Of a stretch of DNA of 64,000 nucleotides, positions 8,129 to 15,301 are shown in pieces; the stretch's first letter is position 1; each line of letters begins with the position of its first letter. The DNA comes from Streptomyces sp. H39-S7 (GTDB taxonomy: Bacteria > Actinomycetota > Actinomycetes > Streptomycetales > Streptomycetaceae), in contig NZ_JAPVLU010000048.1 of assembly GCF_027158205.1 (NCBI RefSeq), positions 1-64,000 on the forward strand, read 5' to 3'. Position numbers and translations under genes: made by a program. The notes under the pieces were generated by a model. The model made no database searches, was not told the origin of the DNA, and saw nothing but the letters and a program-made list of their open reading frames with translations.

Positions 8129-8584
8129 ATGGACGTCACCGACAGCACCGACACGACCGACACGACCGACACCAAGGCCGGCAATGCGCCCGCGCCCCAG
8201 GTGTGGCCCAGTCTGCGCGCCCGCGACGCGCGCTCGCTGATCCGGTTCCTGGTCGAGGCGTTCGGCTTCGAGGAGACCGTCGTCTACGGCGAGGGCGACC
8301 GTGTCGACCACGCCGAGCTCTGCTGGCCGCCCGGCGGCGGCATCATGCTCGGCAGCGCTCCCCAGGACGGCGCGGAGGACGACTTCGCGCTGCCGCCGGG
8401 CACCTTCGGCGCCTATGTCGTCACCGACGACCCCGACGCCCTGTGCGTCCGGGCCAGGGCAGCGGGCGCGGAGATCATCAAGGAACCGAACGACACCCAC
8501 TACGGCTCGCGCGACTTCGCGGCCCGGGACCCCGAAGGGAACCGCTGGTTCTTCGGCACGTACCGCGGCGAGCCGCGCTCCTAG
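8129..8584 (+). CDS. VOC (glyoxalase/bleomycin resistance-like) superfamily protein
   Basis: This 151-residue protein has one betaalphabetabetabeta module pair of the vicinal-oxygen-chelate fold, starting at WPSLRARDARSLIRFLVEAFGF and ending with DPEGNRWFFGTY, the usual VOC C-terminal strand. Possible metal or substrate ligands are His in DHAELCW and Glu/Asp in the C-terminal strand. The first 15 residues are a DSTDTTDTTDT repeat, which looks disordered. Its ligand is unknown; such proteins follow AraC genes in several actinomycetes. GAGGAGG precedes ATG 8129. Confidence 0.85.
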   Translation: MDVTDSTDTTDTTDTKAGNAPAPQVWPSLRARDARSLIRFLVEAFGFEETVVYGEGDRVDHAELCWPPGGGIMLGSAPQDGAEDDFALPPGTFGAYVVTDDPDALCVRARAAGAEIIKEPNDTHYGSRDFAARDPEGNRWFFGTYRGEPRS

Positions 8585-8617
8585 GAGCCGCCGCATACGG
8601 GGGAGGGGGCGGTGAGC

Positions 8618-8881
8618 TCAGTTGCCCGCGGCGGACGCCGGCGAGCCGTACCGGCGCTCGAAGCGCTCGACGCGGCCGGCGGTGTCCAGCACGCGGGACG
8701 TGCCCGTGTAGAACGGGTGGCTCGCCGAGGACGTCTCCACGTCGACGACGGGGTAGGTGTTGCCGTCCTCCCACTCCACGGTCTTGGCGGTGTCCGCGGT
8801 CGAACGCGTCAGGAACGCGACGTCCGCCGAACGGTCGCGGAAGACGACCGGGCGGGAGACGGGGTGAATGCCGAACTTCAT
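8618..8881 (-). CDS. rpmE2: 50S ribosomal protein L31 type B (zinc-independent)
   Basis: An 87-residue type-B L31. The zinc-binding cysteines of type-A L31 are absent, and the segment reads YPVVDVETSSASHPFYTG, the normal type-B form. These paralogues replace zinc-containing L31 when zinc is scarce, freeing zinc from ribosomes. GAAGG lies upstream of ATG 8881. It follows rpmG on the same strand by 72 bp and probably belongs to the same Zur-controlled transcript. Confidence 0.95.
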   Translation of the reverse strand: MKFGIHPVSRPVVFRDRSADVAFLTRSTADTAKTVEWEDGNTYPVVDVETSSASHPFYTGTSRVLDTAGRVERFERRYGSPASAAGN

Positions 8882-8953
8882 GGGAGATACCTTCCGTCGA
8901 TCAGAACGTGGGGCGGCCGGTCGTCGGTGCCGGCGTGGTCGTGATCCGTGCGG

Positions 8954-9118
8954 TCAGCGCTCCTCGCGGAAGAGGACGTGCTGCCCGGCGGCGGAGTCGT
9001 ACTTGCGCAGCACCAGGCGGTCGGGGTTGTTGCGCCGGCTCTTGCGCGTGACGTAGCTCTGTCCGGTACCGGCCGTCGAACGCAGGGTGATGACCGGGCG
9101 GGCGTCGTTACGTGCCAT
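8954..9118 (-). CDS. rpmG: 50S ribosomal protein L33, cysteine-free paralogue
   Basis: A 54-residue L33 beginning MARNDARPVITLRSTAGTG. The two CxxC knuckles of zinc-binding L33 are missing (the second is YDSAAGQ), so this is the zinc-independent C-minus form. GGAGG lies 8 bases before ATG 9118. It is the first gene of the rpmG-rpmE2 unit. A Zur-like palindrome sits 36-63 bases upstream of the start, consistent with induction under zinc starvation. Confidence 0.95.
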   Translation of the reverse strand: MARNDARPVITLRSTAGTGQSYVTRKSRRNNPDRLVLRKYDSAAGQHVLFREER

Positions 9119-9153
9119 GGGATTCCCTCCAAGCGGGGTGGTCTCCGATACAC

Positions 9154-9181
9154 CGAACGGAATGATTGTCATTGTCGTTCG
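9154..9181 (-). promoter_or_regulatory. Zur-box-like palindrome upstream of rpmG
   Basis: The core AATGA-TTG-TCATT is a perfect 13-bp palindrome at 9161-9173. It is flanked by an outer inverted repeat CGAACG (9154-9159)/CGTTCG (9176-9181) with nearly the same axis. AATGATT with a mirrored TCA matches the core of actinobacterial Zur boxes (consensus recalled from the family). Its position before a C-minus rpmG/rpmE2 unit supports Zur control. Direct binding is inferred. Confidence 0.75.
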
Positions 9182-9260
9182 GTTCTGCTCGTCTCAACAC
9201 GACCCATCGCCTCCGCATTCCCGACCGGGTTCGCTAGGCTGTCCACCCTGGGAAGTGAGT

Positions 9261-9280
9261 CCTGGAGAGCGCTCTCCAGG
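9261..9280 (+). promoter_or_regulatory. LacI-type operator, perfect 20-bp palindrome
   Basis: CCTGGAGAGCGCTCTCCAGG is a perfect palindrome with the central GCGC typical of LacI/CebR-type operators. It ends 6 bases before a TATAAA -10 box and thus overlaps the -35 region of the LacI-type gene at 9300, which argues for autorepression. Confidence 0.8.
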
Positions 9281-9286
9281 ACGTGC

Positions 9287-9292
9287 TATAAA
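9287..9292 (+). promoter_or_regulatory. -10 box TATAAA giving a probable leaderless transcript
   Basis: TATAAA at 9287-9292 lies 7 bases before the ATG at 9300. No Shine-Dalgarno sequence is present, so transcription probably begins at the A of the start codon. Confidence 0.65.
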
Positions 9293-9299
9293 GACCGAC

Positions 9300-10355
9300 A
9301 TGAGCGAAGTCCTCCGACCGGCACCTTCGGGACCTCCCACGCTGGAGGATGTGGCCCGCGTGGCGGGCGTCTCGCGTGCGACGGTCTCCCGGGTCATCAA
9401 CGGGACCCGCAATGTCGACCCGGTCATCCAGGAGACGGTGCGCCGGGCCATCGCGGCCACCGGCTATGTGCCCAACACGGCGGCCCGGTCCCTGGTGACC
9501 CGGCGGACCGGGGCGATCGCGCTGGTGGTGTCGGGCGCGGGTGGCGCCGGACCGGCCGACGCCGTGCGCAGCGAGGTCTTTGTGGACCCGTTCTTCGGAC
9601 GCGTGGTCAGCGGCGTGGTGGGGTTCCTGCGACCGCTGGGGATGCACCCGGTGCTGATGCTGGCCGAGACCGGCGAAGCGCGCGATCAGGTGGTGTCGTA
9701 TCTGCGGCAGGGCAACGCGGACGGGGCGATGGTGGTCTCCACGCACGCGGGTGATCCGCTGCCGGGGCAGATCACCGAGGCGGGGGTGCCGGCGGTGCTG
9801 TTCGCCCGCCCGGCCCGGCCGATCCCGATCAGCTATGTCGACGTCGCGCACCAGGACGGGGCCCGGCTGGCGGCCGACCGGCTGGTGGAGCGCGGCTGCC
9901 GCGAGGTCGTCACGATCTCGGGACCGCTGGACGTGCCGGCCAGTCAGGACCGGTTGGCCGGGTTCCGGGAGGCGATGGCCCGCCACGGCGTGCCGTACGT
10001 GCCGTGCGCGGAGGGCAACTTCACCCAGCGCAGCGGCGAGACGGCGATGGAACGCCTGCTGGCCGAACACCCCGGCCTCGACGGGGTCTTCGCTGCCAAC
10101 GACCTGATGGCCCAGGGTGCCCTGCTCGTCCTGCGTGACCACGGCCGGCACGTGCCCGACGACGTCAAGGTCATCGGCTTCGACGACAGCAGCGCGGCGA
10201 CCGCGTCCCGACCCGCCCTGACCACCGTCCGCCAGCCCGTCGAGGACATGGCCGCGGAAATGGCCCGACTCCTCCTCGACCGCATCACCACACCCCAGCA
10301 GCGCATCACCTCCACGATCTTCGAGCCCACCCTGGTCATCCGACACTCGGCGTAG
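9300..10355 (+). CDS. LacI family transcriptional regulator
   Basis: A 351-residue repressor. The N-terminal LacI helix-turn-helix and hinge are LEDVARVAGVSRATVSRVING, then VIQETVRRAIAATGYVPNTAARSL. The rest is a periplasmic-binding-protein-like sugar-sensing domain ending in the DDVKVIGFDDS ... LTTVRQPVEDM pattern usual for sugar-responsive LacI/GalR members. It probably responds to a sugar and represses a carbohydrate locus; no such transport genes are adjacent, so target genes may be distant or only itself. Its probable operator lies just upstream and a second copy lies 35 bp after its stop. Confidence 0.93.
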   Translation: MSEVLRPAPSGPPTLEDVARVAGVSRATVSRVINGTRNVDPVIQETVRRAIAATGYVPNTAARSLVTRRTGAIALVVSGAGGAGPADAVRSEVFVDPFFGRVVSGVVGFLRPLGMHPVLMLAETGEARDQVVSYLRQGNADGAMVVSTHAGDPLPGQITEAGVPAVLFARPARPIPISYVDVAHQDGARLAADRLVERGCREVVTISGPLDVPASQDRLAGFREAMARHGVPYVPCAEGNFTQRSGETAMERLLAEHPGLDGVFAANDLMAQGALLVLRDHGRHVPDDVKVIGFDDSSAATASRPALTTVRQPVEDMAAEMARLLLDRITTPQQRITSTIFEPTLVIRHSA

Positions 10356-10390
10356 GGCCCCGGGCCCCGACTCCGGGCTCGCCCGAAGCT

Positions 10391-10404
10391 GGAGAGCGCT
10401 CTCC
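10391..10404 (+). promoter_or_regulatory. Second copy of the LacI-type operator
   Basis: GGAGAGCGCTCTCC repeats the 14-bp core of the palindrome at 9261-9280. It sits 36-49 bases after the LacI gene stop and about 70 bases before the oxidase gene at 10473, so that gene is a plausible second target, or the two sites allow DNA looping. Confidence 0.7.
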
Positions 10405-10472
10405 GATGCCCTGGGCGTCCCGTGCCGGGTGTCGGCCCCCGGGTGCCGGGCCCTTCGGGCACCATGGGGGGC

Positions 10473-10898
10473 ATGACGACCATGATCGACGCCGAATGGC
10501 GTGCATTCATCAGCGCCGGAACCCGTACCGGCAAGCTCGCCACCGTCCGTGCCGACGGACGCCCGCACCTCGCCCCGGTCTGGTTCCTCCTCGACGGGGA
10601 CGATCTGGTCTTCAATACCGGCAAGGAGACCGTCAAGGGCCGCAATCTCGCCCGGGACGGCCGGGTGAGCCTCTGCGTGGACGACGACCGTCCGCCGTTC
10701 TCGTTCGTGGTCATCGAGGGCAAGGCCCGGATCAGCGAGGACCTGCCCCAGGTGCGCGACTGGGCGACCCGGATCGCCCACCGCTACATGGGCGCCGACC
10801 GGGCCGACGCGTACGGCGCCCGCAACGGCGTGCCGGGTGAACTCCTGGTCCGCGTGCACATCGACAAGGTGATCGCGGTCAAGGATCTGGCCGACTAG
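10473..10898 (+). CDS. PPOX-class (pyridoxamine oxidase-fold) flavin/F420-binding protein
   Basis: A 141-residue split-barrel protein of the pyridoxamine-5'-phosphate oxidase-like superfamily. The sequence GKLATVRADGRPHLAPVWFLLDGDDLVFNTG, followed by VKGRNLARDGRVSLCVDD, is typical of the actinobacterial F420-dependent subgroup. Members reduce or oxidise small substrates using F420, FMN or heme. Cofactor choice cannot be fixed from sequence alone; F420 is favoured by the family. GGGGG precedes ATG 10473. An operator-like palindrome 70 bp upstream links it to the LacI regulator. Confidence 0.8.
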   Translation: MTTMIDAEWRAFISAGTRTGKLATVRADGRPHLAPVWFLLDGDDLVFNTGKETVKGRNLARDGRVSLCVDDDRPPFSFVVIEGKARISEDLPQVRDWATRIAHRYMGADRADAYGARNGVPGELLVRVHIDKVIAVKDLAD

Positions 10899-10960
10899 GC
10901 CGGCGCGGCGGCCGGGCGCCGAAGGCGCACCTCTCGGCACCGTGCGCGCCCCGCGCAGGG

Positions 10961-11695
10961 TCAGACGGTGGCGCCGCCGAACTCGCGCAGGGCCTCTTCG
11001 ACGATCGCCTCCAGCCGGGCGTGGTGCGCGCCGCGCCAGTACACGCGCTCGCAGGCCGCGCACTGCGCGAAGACGTCGTACGAGCGTTGCGTGCCGTGCC
11101 GCAACTGGTCCTGCACCGACTCCTTGTCGGCGTCCGCGAGCGGACCGTTGCACGCCACGCACCGGGACCACGGGGTCAGCGCGGGCGCGAAGCGCTGGAG
11201 CACGTCGCGGAGTTGGTCCTCGGGGCGGTCGCTGTAGATGTACGCCCCGGCCCAGATCTCGCGTCGCCGGAGCAGGCCGCGGTCGCGGGAGAGCATGACG
11301 CGCCGCTCCTTCGCCGACAGTGCGGCCAGTGCGGGGTCGCCGATGTCCTCGTTCTCGTAGGCGGCGTCGACGCCCAGCAGGCGCAGTCGCCGCGCGAGGG
11401 TGCCGAGGTGGACGTCGAGCAGGAACCGCAGGGGGGCTCCCGGTACGGGCTGGGGCCGTGCGACGGCCTGGACGTGGACGGTCTCGCCCGCGGCGGGGAT
11501 GTGGGCGACCGGCGCGGCGCGGCCGTCGACGAGCAGCACGCCCGCCTCGGTGAGCGGGACGCCGAGCGATTCGACGACGTGACCGAGCGTCGAGGTGCCG
11601 TCGGTGACGACCGTGCTCGGGCCCTGGCGCCGCTCCGCGGGGACGAAGAGGTGCAGCTCAGGGGCGAAAGTGATGTCGATCTTCGGTCCGTTCAC
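10961..11695 (-). CDS. Mut7-C RNase domain protein with N-terminal ubiquitin-like domain
   Basis: The protein has 244 residues. Residues 1-85 resemble the Mut7-C ubiquitin-like/ThiS-type domain (ITFAPELHLFVPAERR ... GVLLVDGRAAP). Residues about 90-240 form the Mut7-C PIN-like RNase domain with DVHLGTLARRLRLLGVDAAYENE and LSRDRGLL, where acidic residues are the expected catalytic metal ligands. A zinc-ribbon pair CVACN ... CAACERVYWRGAHH is present. It is a putative RNase or tRNA/RNA-binding protein; its in vivo substrate is unknown. The start is GTG 11695. It reads toward the oxidase gene and ends 62 bp from it. Confidence 0.88.
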   Translation of the reverse strand: MNGPKIDITFAPELHLFVPAERRQGPSTVVTDGTSTLGHVVESLGVPLTEAGVLLVDGRAAPVAHIPAAGETVHVQAVARPQPVPGAPLRFLLDVHLGTLARRLRLLGVDAAYENEDIGDPALAALSAKERRVMLSRDRGLLRRREIWAGAYIYSDRPEDQLRDVLQRFAPALTPWSRCVACNGPLADADKESVQDQLRHGTQRSYDVFAQCAACERVYWRGAHHARLEAIVEEALREFGGATV

Positions 11696-11782
11696 GCGGC
11701 CAGGATGTCATTGCGCGGCAGGGCCGGGCCAGTTGTTTCCCCGTGCCCTTCCCCGAAGTCCACCCGGTGGCCGACGAGAGAT

Positions 11783-11803
11783 TGTTAGAAAAGTTTCCTA
11801 ACA
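11783..11803 (+). promoter_or_regulatory. ROK-family-type operator palindrome
   Basis: A 21-bp near-perfect palindrome (outer TGTTAG/CTAACA, inner AAA-G-TTT) with one mismatched pair, centred at 11793. It resembles the GTTAGGAAA-TTTCCTAAC operators bound by Streptomyces ROK regulators such as CsnR at chitosanase genes. A TTGACG -35-like hexamer follows at 11809. It lies 75 bp upstream of the secreted lectin gene at 11878. Confidence 0.6.
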
Positions 11804-11877
11804 GACTCTTGACGCGCACCCTCGCGCGGATCGACCCTGCGGTGACCCCGCTGGATCCCCCTGGCAACGGAGGCACC

Positions 11878-13545
11878 ATGAGCCGCACCATGAGTCGGCG
11901 CGCTCTCGTCGCGTTCCTCGCGACCGCCTGTCTCGTCCTCATCTCGGCGCTCGCCGGACTGGTGAACGCGGCGCCGAGTTCCGCGGCACCCGCGGCCACG
12001 ACGCAGCAGACGTTCCTGACGTTCTACGGCTGGTACGACAACACGCCGCCCGGCGGCGACATCTCCTACCCGCAGATCCACGACACGGCCGGCGGCACCG
12101 GCACGTTCGCGGATCCCATCACCTTCGCGACCTCCAAGGCGGAACTCCCGGCCGGCACGAAGGTGTGGGTCGAGCGGGTCAGGAAGTACTTCATCATGGA
12201 GGACAGCTGCCAGGAGTGCGAGTCGGACTGGAGCGAGGCGGGGCCCAACGGCGGTCCCGGTCTGCGCCATATCGACCTGTGGCTGGGCGGCAAGGGCGGC
12301 AACGCGATGAACGCGATCGACTGCGAGGACGCGTTGACGCACTACAACGCGGACAGCACACCGACGATGGAGCCGGTCGTCGTCAACCCCGGCGCCAACG
12401 AGGCCTACGACGCCACGCCGATCTTCAACACCAGCACCGGCAAGTGCTACGGCGGTGCCCAGCCCAACACCACGGTCGGCCAGTACAAGAACGGCTCGAC
12501 GGCACAGTGCATGGAGGATCCCGGCAACAGCTCCACGCCCGGCACCGCCCTCAAGACCGCCGCCTGCAACGGCTCGGCGGCCCAGCGCTTCACCTTCCAC
12601 GGCGCCTTCATGGTGATCAACAACCTCTGCGCGGCGACATCCGGCAGCAGCATCGTCCTCAACTCCTGCACCGGCGGCCCCACCCAGCAGTGGTCGGTCA
12701 ATCCCAACGGCACCATCTCCGACATGCAGACCGGCCAGAAGTGCTTCCGGACCTCGGGCGCCAACGTGGTCGCCGGGAGCTGCTCCGGCAGCGCGAGCCA
12801 GTGGGCGTTCACGCCCGCCTCGGCCACCAACGACTTCTCCCTGTCGCTGAACCCGGCCGCGGGCTCGGTGAACGCCGGGGCGTCCACGACCTCGACGGTC
12901 ACCGTGGCGCCGGCCTCCGGCACGGCGGAGCCGGTGACGCTCTCCGCCGCCGGCGCACCGTCGGGTGTCAGCGTGGGCTTCGCACCGGCGACCGTGACCC
13001 CGGGTGGCACCTCGGTGATGACGGTGTCCGCCACCAGCGCGGCCACCGCGGGCTCCGCGGCCGTCACGGTCACCGGAACGTCCGCCTCGGCCACCCACGC
13101 GACGGCCTACGCCCTGACCGTCACCGCCCCCGGCGGCGGCCCGGTGCTGCTGTCCCAGGGCCGGACGGCGACAGCCTCCTCGGTCGAGTCGTCCTCCTTC
13201 GCGGCGGCGGCAGCCTTCGACGGCAACCTCACCACCACCCGGTGGGCCAGCAAGGAGGGCGCCGACCCGCAGTGGCTGCGCGTCGATCTGGGTGTCTCCG
13301 CGAACGTCAGCCGCGTCAAGCTCCTCTGGGAGGCCGCGTACGGCAAGGCGTACACGATCCAGACCTCCCCGGACGGCACCACCTGGACGACGATCTACTC
13401 GACCACCACCGGCAACGGTGCCACCGACGATCTGACGGGCCTCACCGGCACCGGCCGCTACGTCCGGGTGAACGGCACCGCGCGGGGCACCGCGTACGGC
13501 TACTCCCTCTTCGAGATGCAGGTGTACGGAACGACGGGTTCCTGA
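11878..13545 (+). CDS. Secreted multidomain carbohydrate-binding protein (ricin-type lectin plus F5/8C domain)
   Basis: A 555-residue exported protein. Signal peptide at 1-37 (RRALVAFLATACLVLISALAGL). Residues about 40-185 form a Cys-containing domain (FIMEDSCQECESDW; IDLWLGGKGGNAMNAIDCED) that could be a double-psi beta-barrel, but this is not certain. Residues about 180-320 are a ricin B-type beta-trefoil with QRF and QQW repeats. Residues 325-415 are an Ig-like Ser/Thr/Ala-rich beta domain. The last 130 residues are an F5/8 type C (CBM32-like) domain. The overall role is likely polysaccharide binding or degradation; no glycosidase catalytic motif was recognised. Start ATG 11878 has ACGGAGG. 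Confidence 0.8.
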   Translation: MSRTMSRRALVAFLATACLVLISALAGLVNAAPSSAAPAATTQQTFLTFYGWYDNTPPGGDISYPQIHDTAGGTGTFADPITFATSKAELPAGTKVWVERVRKYFIMEDSCQECESDWSEAGPNGGPGLRHIDLWLGGKGGNAMNAIDCEDALTHYNADSTPTMEPVVVNPGANEAYDATPIFNTSTGKCYGGAQPNTTVGQYKNGSTAQCMEDPGNSSTPGTALKTAACNGSAAQRFTFHGAFMVINNLCAATSGSSIVLNSCTGGPTQQWSVNPNGTISDMQTGQKCFRTSGANVVAGSCSGSASQWAFTPASATNDFSLSLNPAAGSVNAGASTTSTVTVAPASGTAEPVTLSAAGAPSGVSVGFAPATVTPGGTSVMTVSATSAATAGSAAVTVTGTSASATHATAYALTVTAPGGGPVLLSQGRTATASSVESSSFAAAAAFDGNLTTTRWASKEGADPQWLRVDLGVSANVSRVKLLWEAAYGKAYTIQTSPDGTTWTTIYSTTTGNGATDDLTGLTGTGRYVRVNGTARGTAYGYSLFEMQVYGTTGS

Positions 13546-13561
13546 CCGACCCGAGGTGACG

Positions 13562-13595
13562 GCAGCCGTTCACGCGTCCGCGCGTGGACGGCTGC
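13562..13595 (+). terminator. Terminator-like hairpin after the lectin gene
   Basis: Arms GCAGCCGT and ACGGCTGC, with an inner CACGCG/CGCGTG extension and one T-G pair, at 13562-13595. It lies 17 bases after the lectin gene stop. Confidence 0.65.
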
Positions 13596-13708
13596 TTATG
13601 CGGGCGCGCGTCTGAGCGATGGTCCACGGCCCCGCCGGGGACTTGACTGGGGCCATGAGCAACCAGCCGAACGTGACCGTCCGACACCCAGCGGGAAGAA
13701 GCGAAGCG

Positions 13709-14269
13709 ATGAGTACTGCCCTCTCCCACGGCGCCCCGAACACGGCCCCCGCCCGCAGGCGCGCCGCCGGCCCCGTCCTGGGCGCCGCCACCGTCGCCAC
13801 CGCGCTCATGGCGGGTGTCTTCTTCAGCTTCGACGTCGCGGTGATCCCGGGCCTGCGCCGCGGTGACGACCGGACGTTCATCGGCGCGATGCAGAACATC
13901 AACGTGGCCATCGAGAACCCGGTGTTCTTCCTCGCGTTCTTCGGCGCCCTCGTGCTGACGGGCGTCGCGGCCTTCCAGCAGCGCCGGCTGGGGCGGCGCG
14001 CCGTCTCCGGCTGGGTACTGGCGTCGTTCGCCCTCTACGTCGTGGCGCTCCTCGTCACGATGGGCGGGAACATCCCGCTCAACGACGAGCTCGCGAAGGC
14101 CGGCGACCCCGCGCGCATCGCCGATCCGGCCGCGGTGCGCGACACGTTCGAGAACACCTGGATCGCGCTCAACATCGTGCGCACGACGGCCTGCACGGTG
14201 GCCGTGGGCTGCCTGAGCCGCGCCCTGTCCCTGCACGGCAGGGGCGAGGCCGCAGCGGGCAGCCGGTGA
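13709..14269 (+). CDS. DUF1772 (anthrone-oxygenase-like) membrane protein
   Basis: About 186 residues with four hydrophobic segments. The DUF1772 pattern is present: GVFFSFDVAVIPGLRRGDDRTFIGAMQNIN in the first half and IPLNDELAKAGDPA with FENTWIALNIVRTTAC at the end. Some DUF1772 proteins take part in anthrone oxidation; most actinobacterial ones are uncharacterised membrane proteins. ATG 13709 has a weak GAAG-type RBS. An in-frame ATG at 13655 would give a longer N-terminus. The gene seems monocistronic. Confidence 0.8.
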   Translation: MSTALSHGAPNTAPARRRAAGPVLGAATVATALMAGVFFSFDVAVIPGLRRGDDRTFIGAMQNINVAIENPVFFLAFFGALVLTGVAAFQQRRLGRRAVSGWVLASFALYVVALLVTMGGNIPLNDELAKAGDPARIADPAAVRDTFENTWIALNIVRTTACTVAVGCLSRALSLHGRGEAAAGSR

Positions 14270-14338
14270 CGGCGGACGGTCAGGGCAGGACGGTGTGCAT
14301 CTCGTGCCCGTTCGTCTGCGTCGCGTCCGCGGTGTCGG

Positions 14339-15169
14339 TCATGACTCATTGAACCGCGCGGCGAACGCGGCCCGGGTGGGGGAGTCCGGATGCCGGTCCA
14401 GCACCGCGAAGACGACCTCGCCGAACCGGCCCGCGAAGCGCCCGGTCCCGGTCAGCAGGCGGTGGAAGGCGTCCGCGACCTGCGCGGGATCGCACTGGAA
14501 GACCCCGCAGCCCCAGGCGCCCAGTACCAGCCGCCGGTACCCCTGGGCGGCGGCGACCTCCAGCACGCGTTCGGCACGGCTCAGCAACGCCGACGGGATG
14601 CGGTCCACCCGCTCGGGGAGGGTGCGTGTGATCACGCCCGCGTTCGGCGCGGGAGAGGTCAGGAAACCCGCCTCGTACGGCTGCTCCAGCAGCGCGCCCC
14701 GGTCGTCGCGGAAGACCGGTACGCCGGGGGAATGGATGACCCGGTCCGTGTAGAAGGGGTCACGGTCGGCTCGGTGGGCGGCGTAGAACTCCGGTGCGCT
14801 CACGACGCAGGCGTACAGGGCCGACGCGCGGCACAGTGATTCCTCCTGCGCCTGGGCGCCGTTGAGGTAGCCGCCGCCCGGATTGCGGGCCGAGGAGAAG
14901 TTGAGGACGGCGACGGGCTCGTCCGAGGCGTTCTTGAGCCGGCGCGCGGCCTGGAGGCTGCTCTCGGCGGTGACACCGAAGGCGGTGTCCGCGGGCGGCC
15001 CGGACATGGCGGGCACGACCACCGGTTCCGGCCCGAACAACCGGGTCCCGCCGACCGCGCGCGCGACGGCGGCGGCGATCGGTACCTCCCGCCCGCTGGG
15101 CGCCTGGTACCAGCCCGCCCCGACGATCCCCTGGGTGTGCCGCGCGATGTCGCGCAAGCGGGCGCTCAT
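14339..15169 (-). CDS. Bacterial-type poly(ADP-ribose) glycohydrolase (DUF2263/macrodomain-like)
   Basis: A 276-residue homologue of bacterial-type PARG, which cleaves ADP-ribose polymers or releases ADP-ribose. The diagnostic GGG-x6-QEE signature is visible as NPGGGYLNGAQAQEESLCRAS (two sequential Glu are catalytic). The fold is completed by LVLGAWGCGVF and DPAQVADAF segments. The start ATG 15169 (MSARLRDI) was chosen over an ATG three codons upstream. Poly(ADP-ribose) turnover is documented in some bacteria including Deinococcus and Streptomyces; the local context does not name a PARP partner. Confidence 0.9.
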   Translation of the reverse strand: MSARLRDIARHTQGIVGAGWYQAPSGREVPIAAAVARAVGGTRLFGPEPVVVPAMSGPPADTAFGVTAESSLQAARRLKNASDEPVAVLNFSSARNPGGGYLNGAQAQEESLCRASALYACVVSAPEFYAAHRADRDPFYTDRVIHSPGVPVFRDDRGALLEQPYEAGFLTSPAPNAGVITRTLPERVDRIPSALLSRAERVLEVAAAQGYRRLVLGAWGCGVFQCDPAQVADAFHRLLTGTGRFAGRFGEVVFAVLDRHPDSPTRAAFAARFNES

Positions 15170-15301
15170 GTCCCGCACCGTGTTCTGTTCCTGCTCACAA
15201 CTCCCGACCCTATGGCGCCCGTCCGGGGCCGAGCCAGCGGTTTACGTCCCGCCGGCCCGCCCGCGGACCGCGTCGACGCCCTCGGTCACCCGGTCAACCC
15301 G

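Noticed and set aside
12165..13559. Second long frame within the lectin gene
   Set aside because: A +1/+2 shadow without domain similarity; the lectin frame has recognisable QxW repeats.
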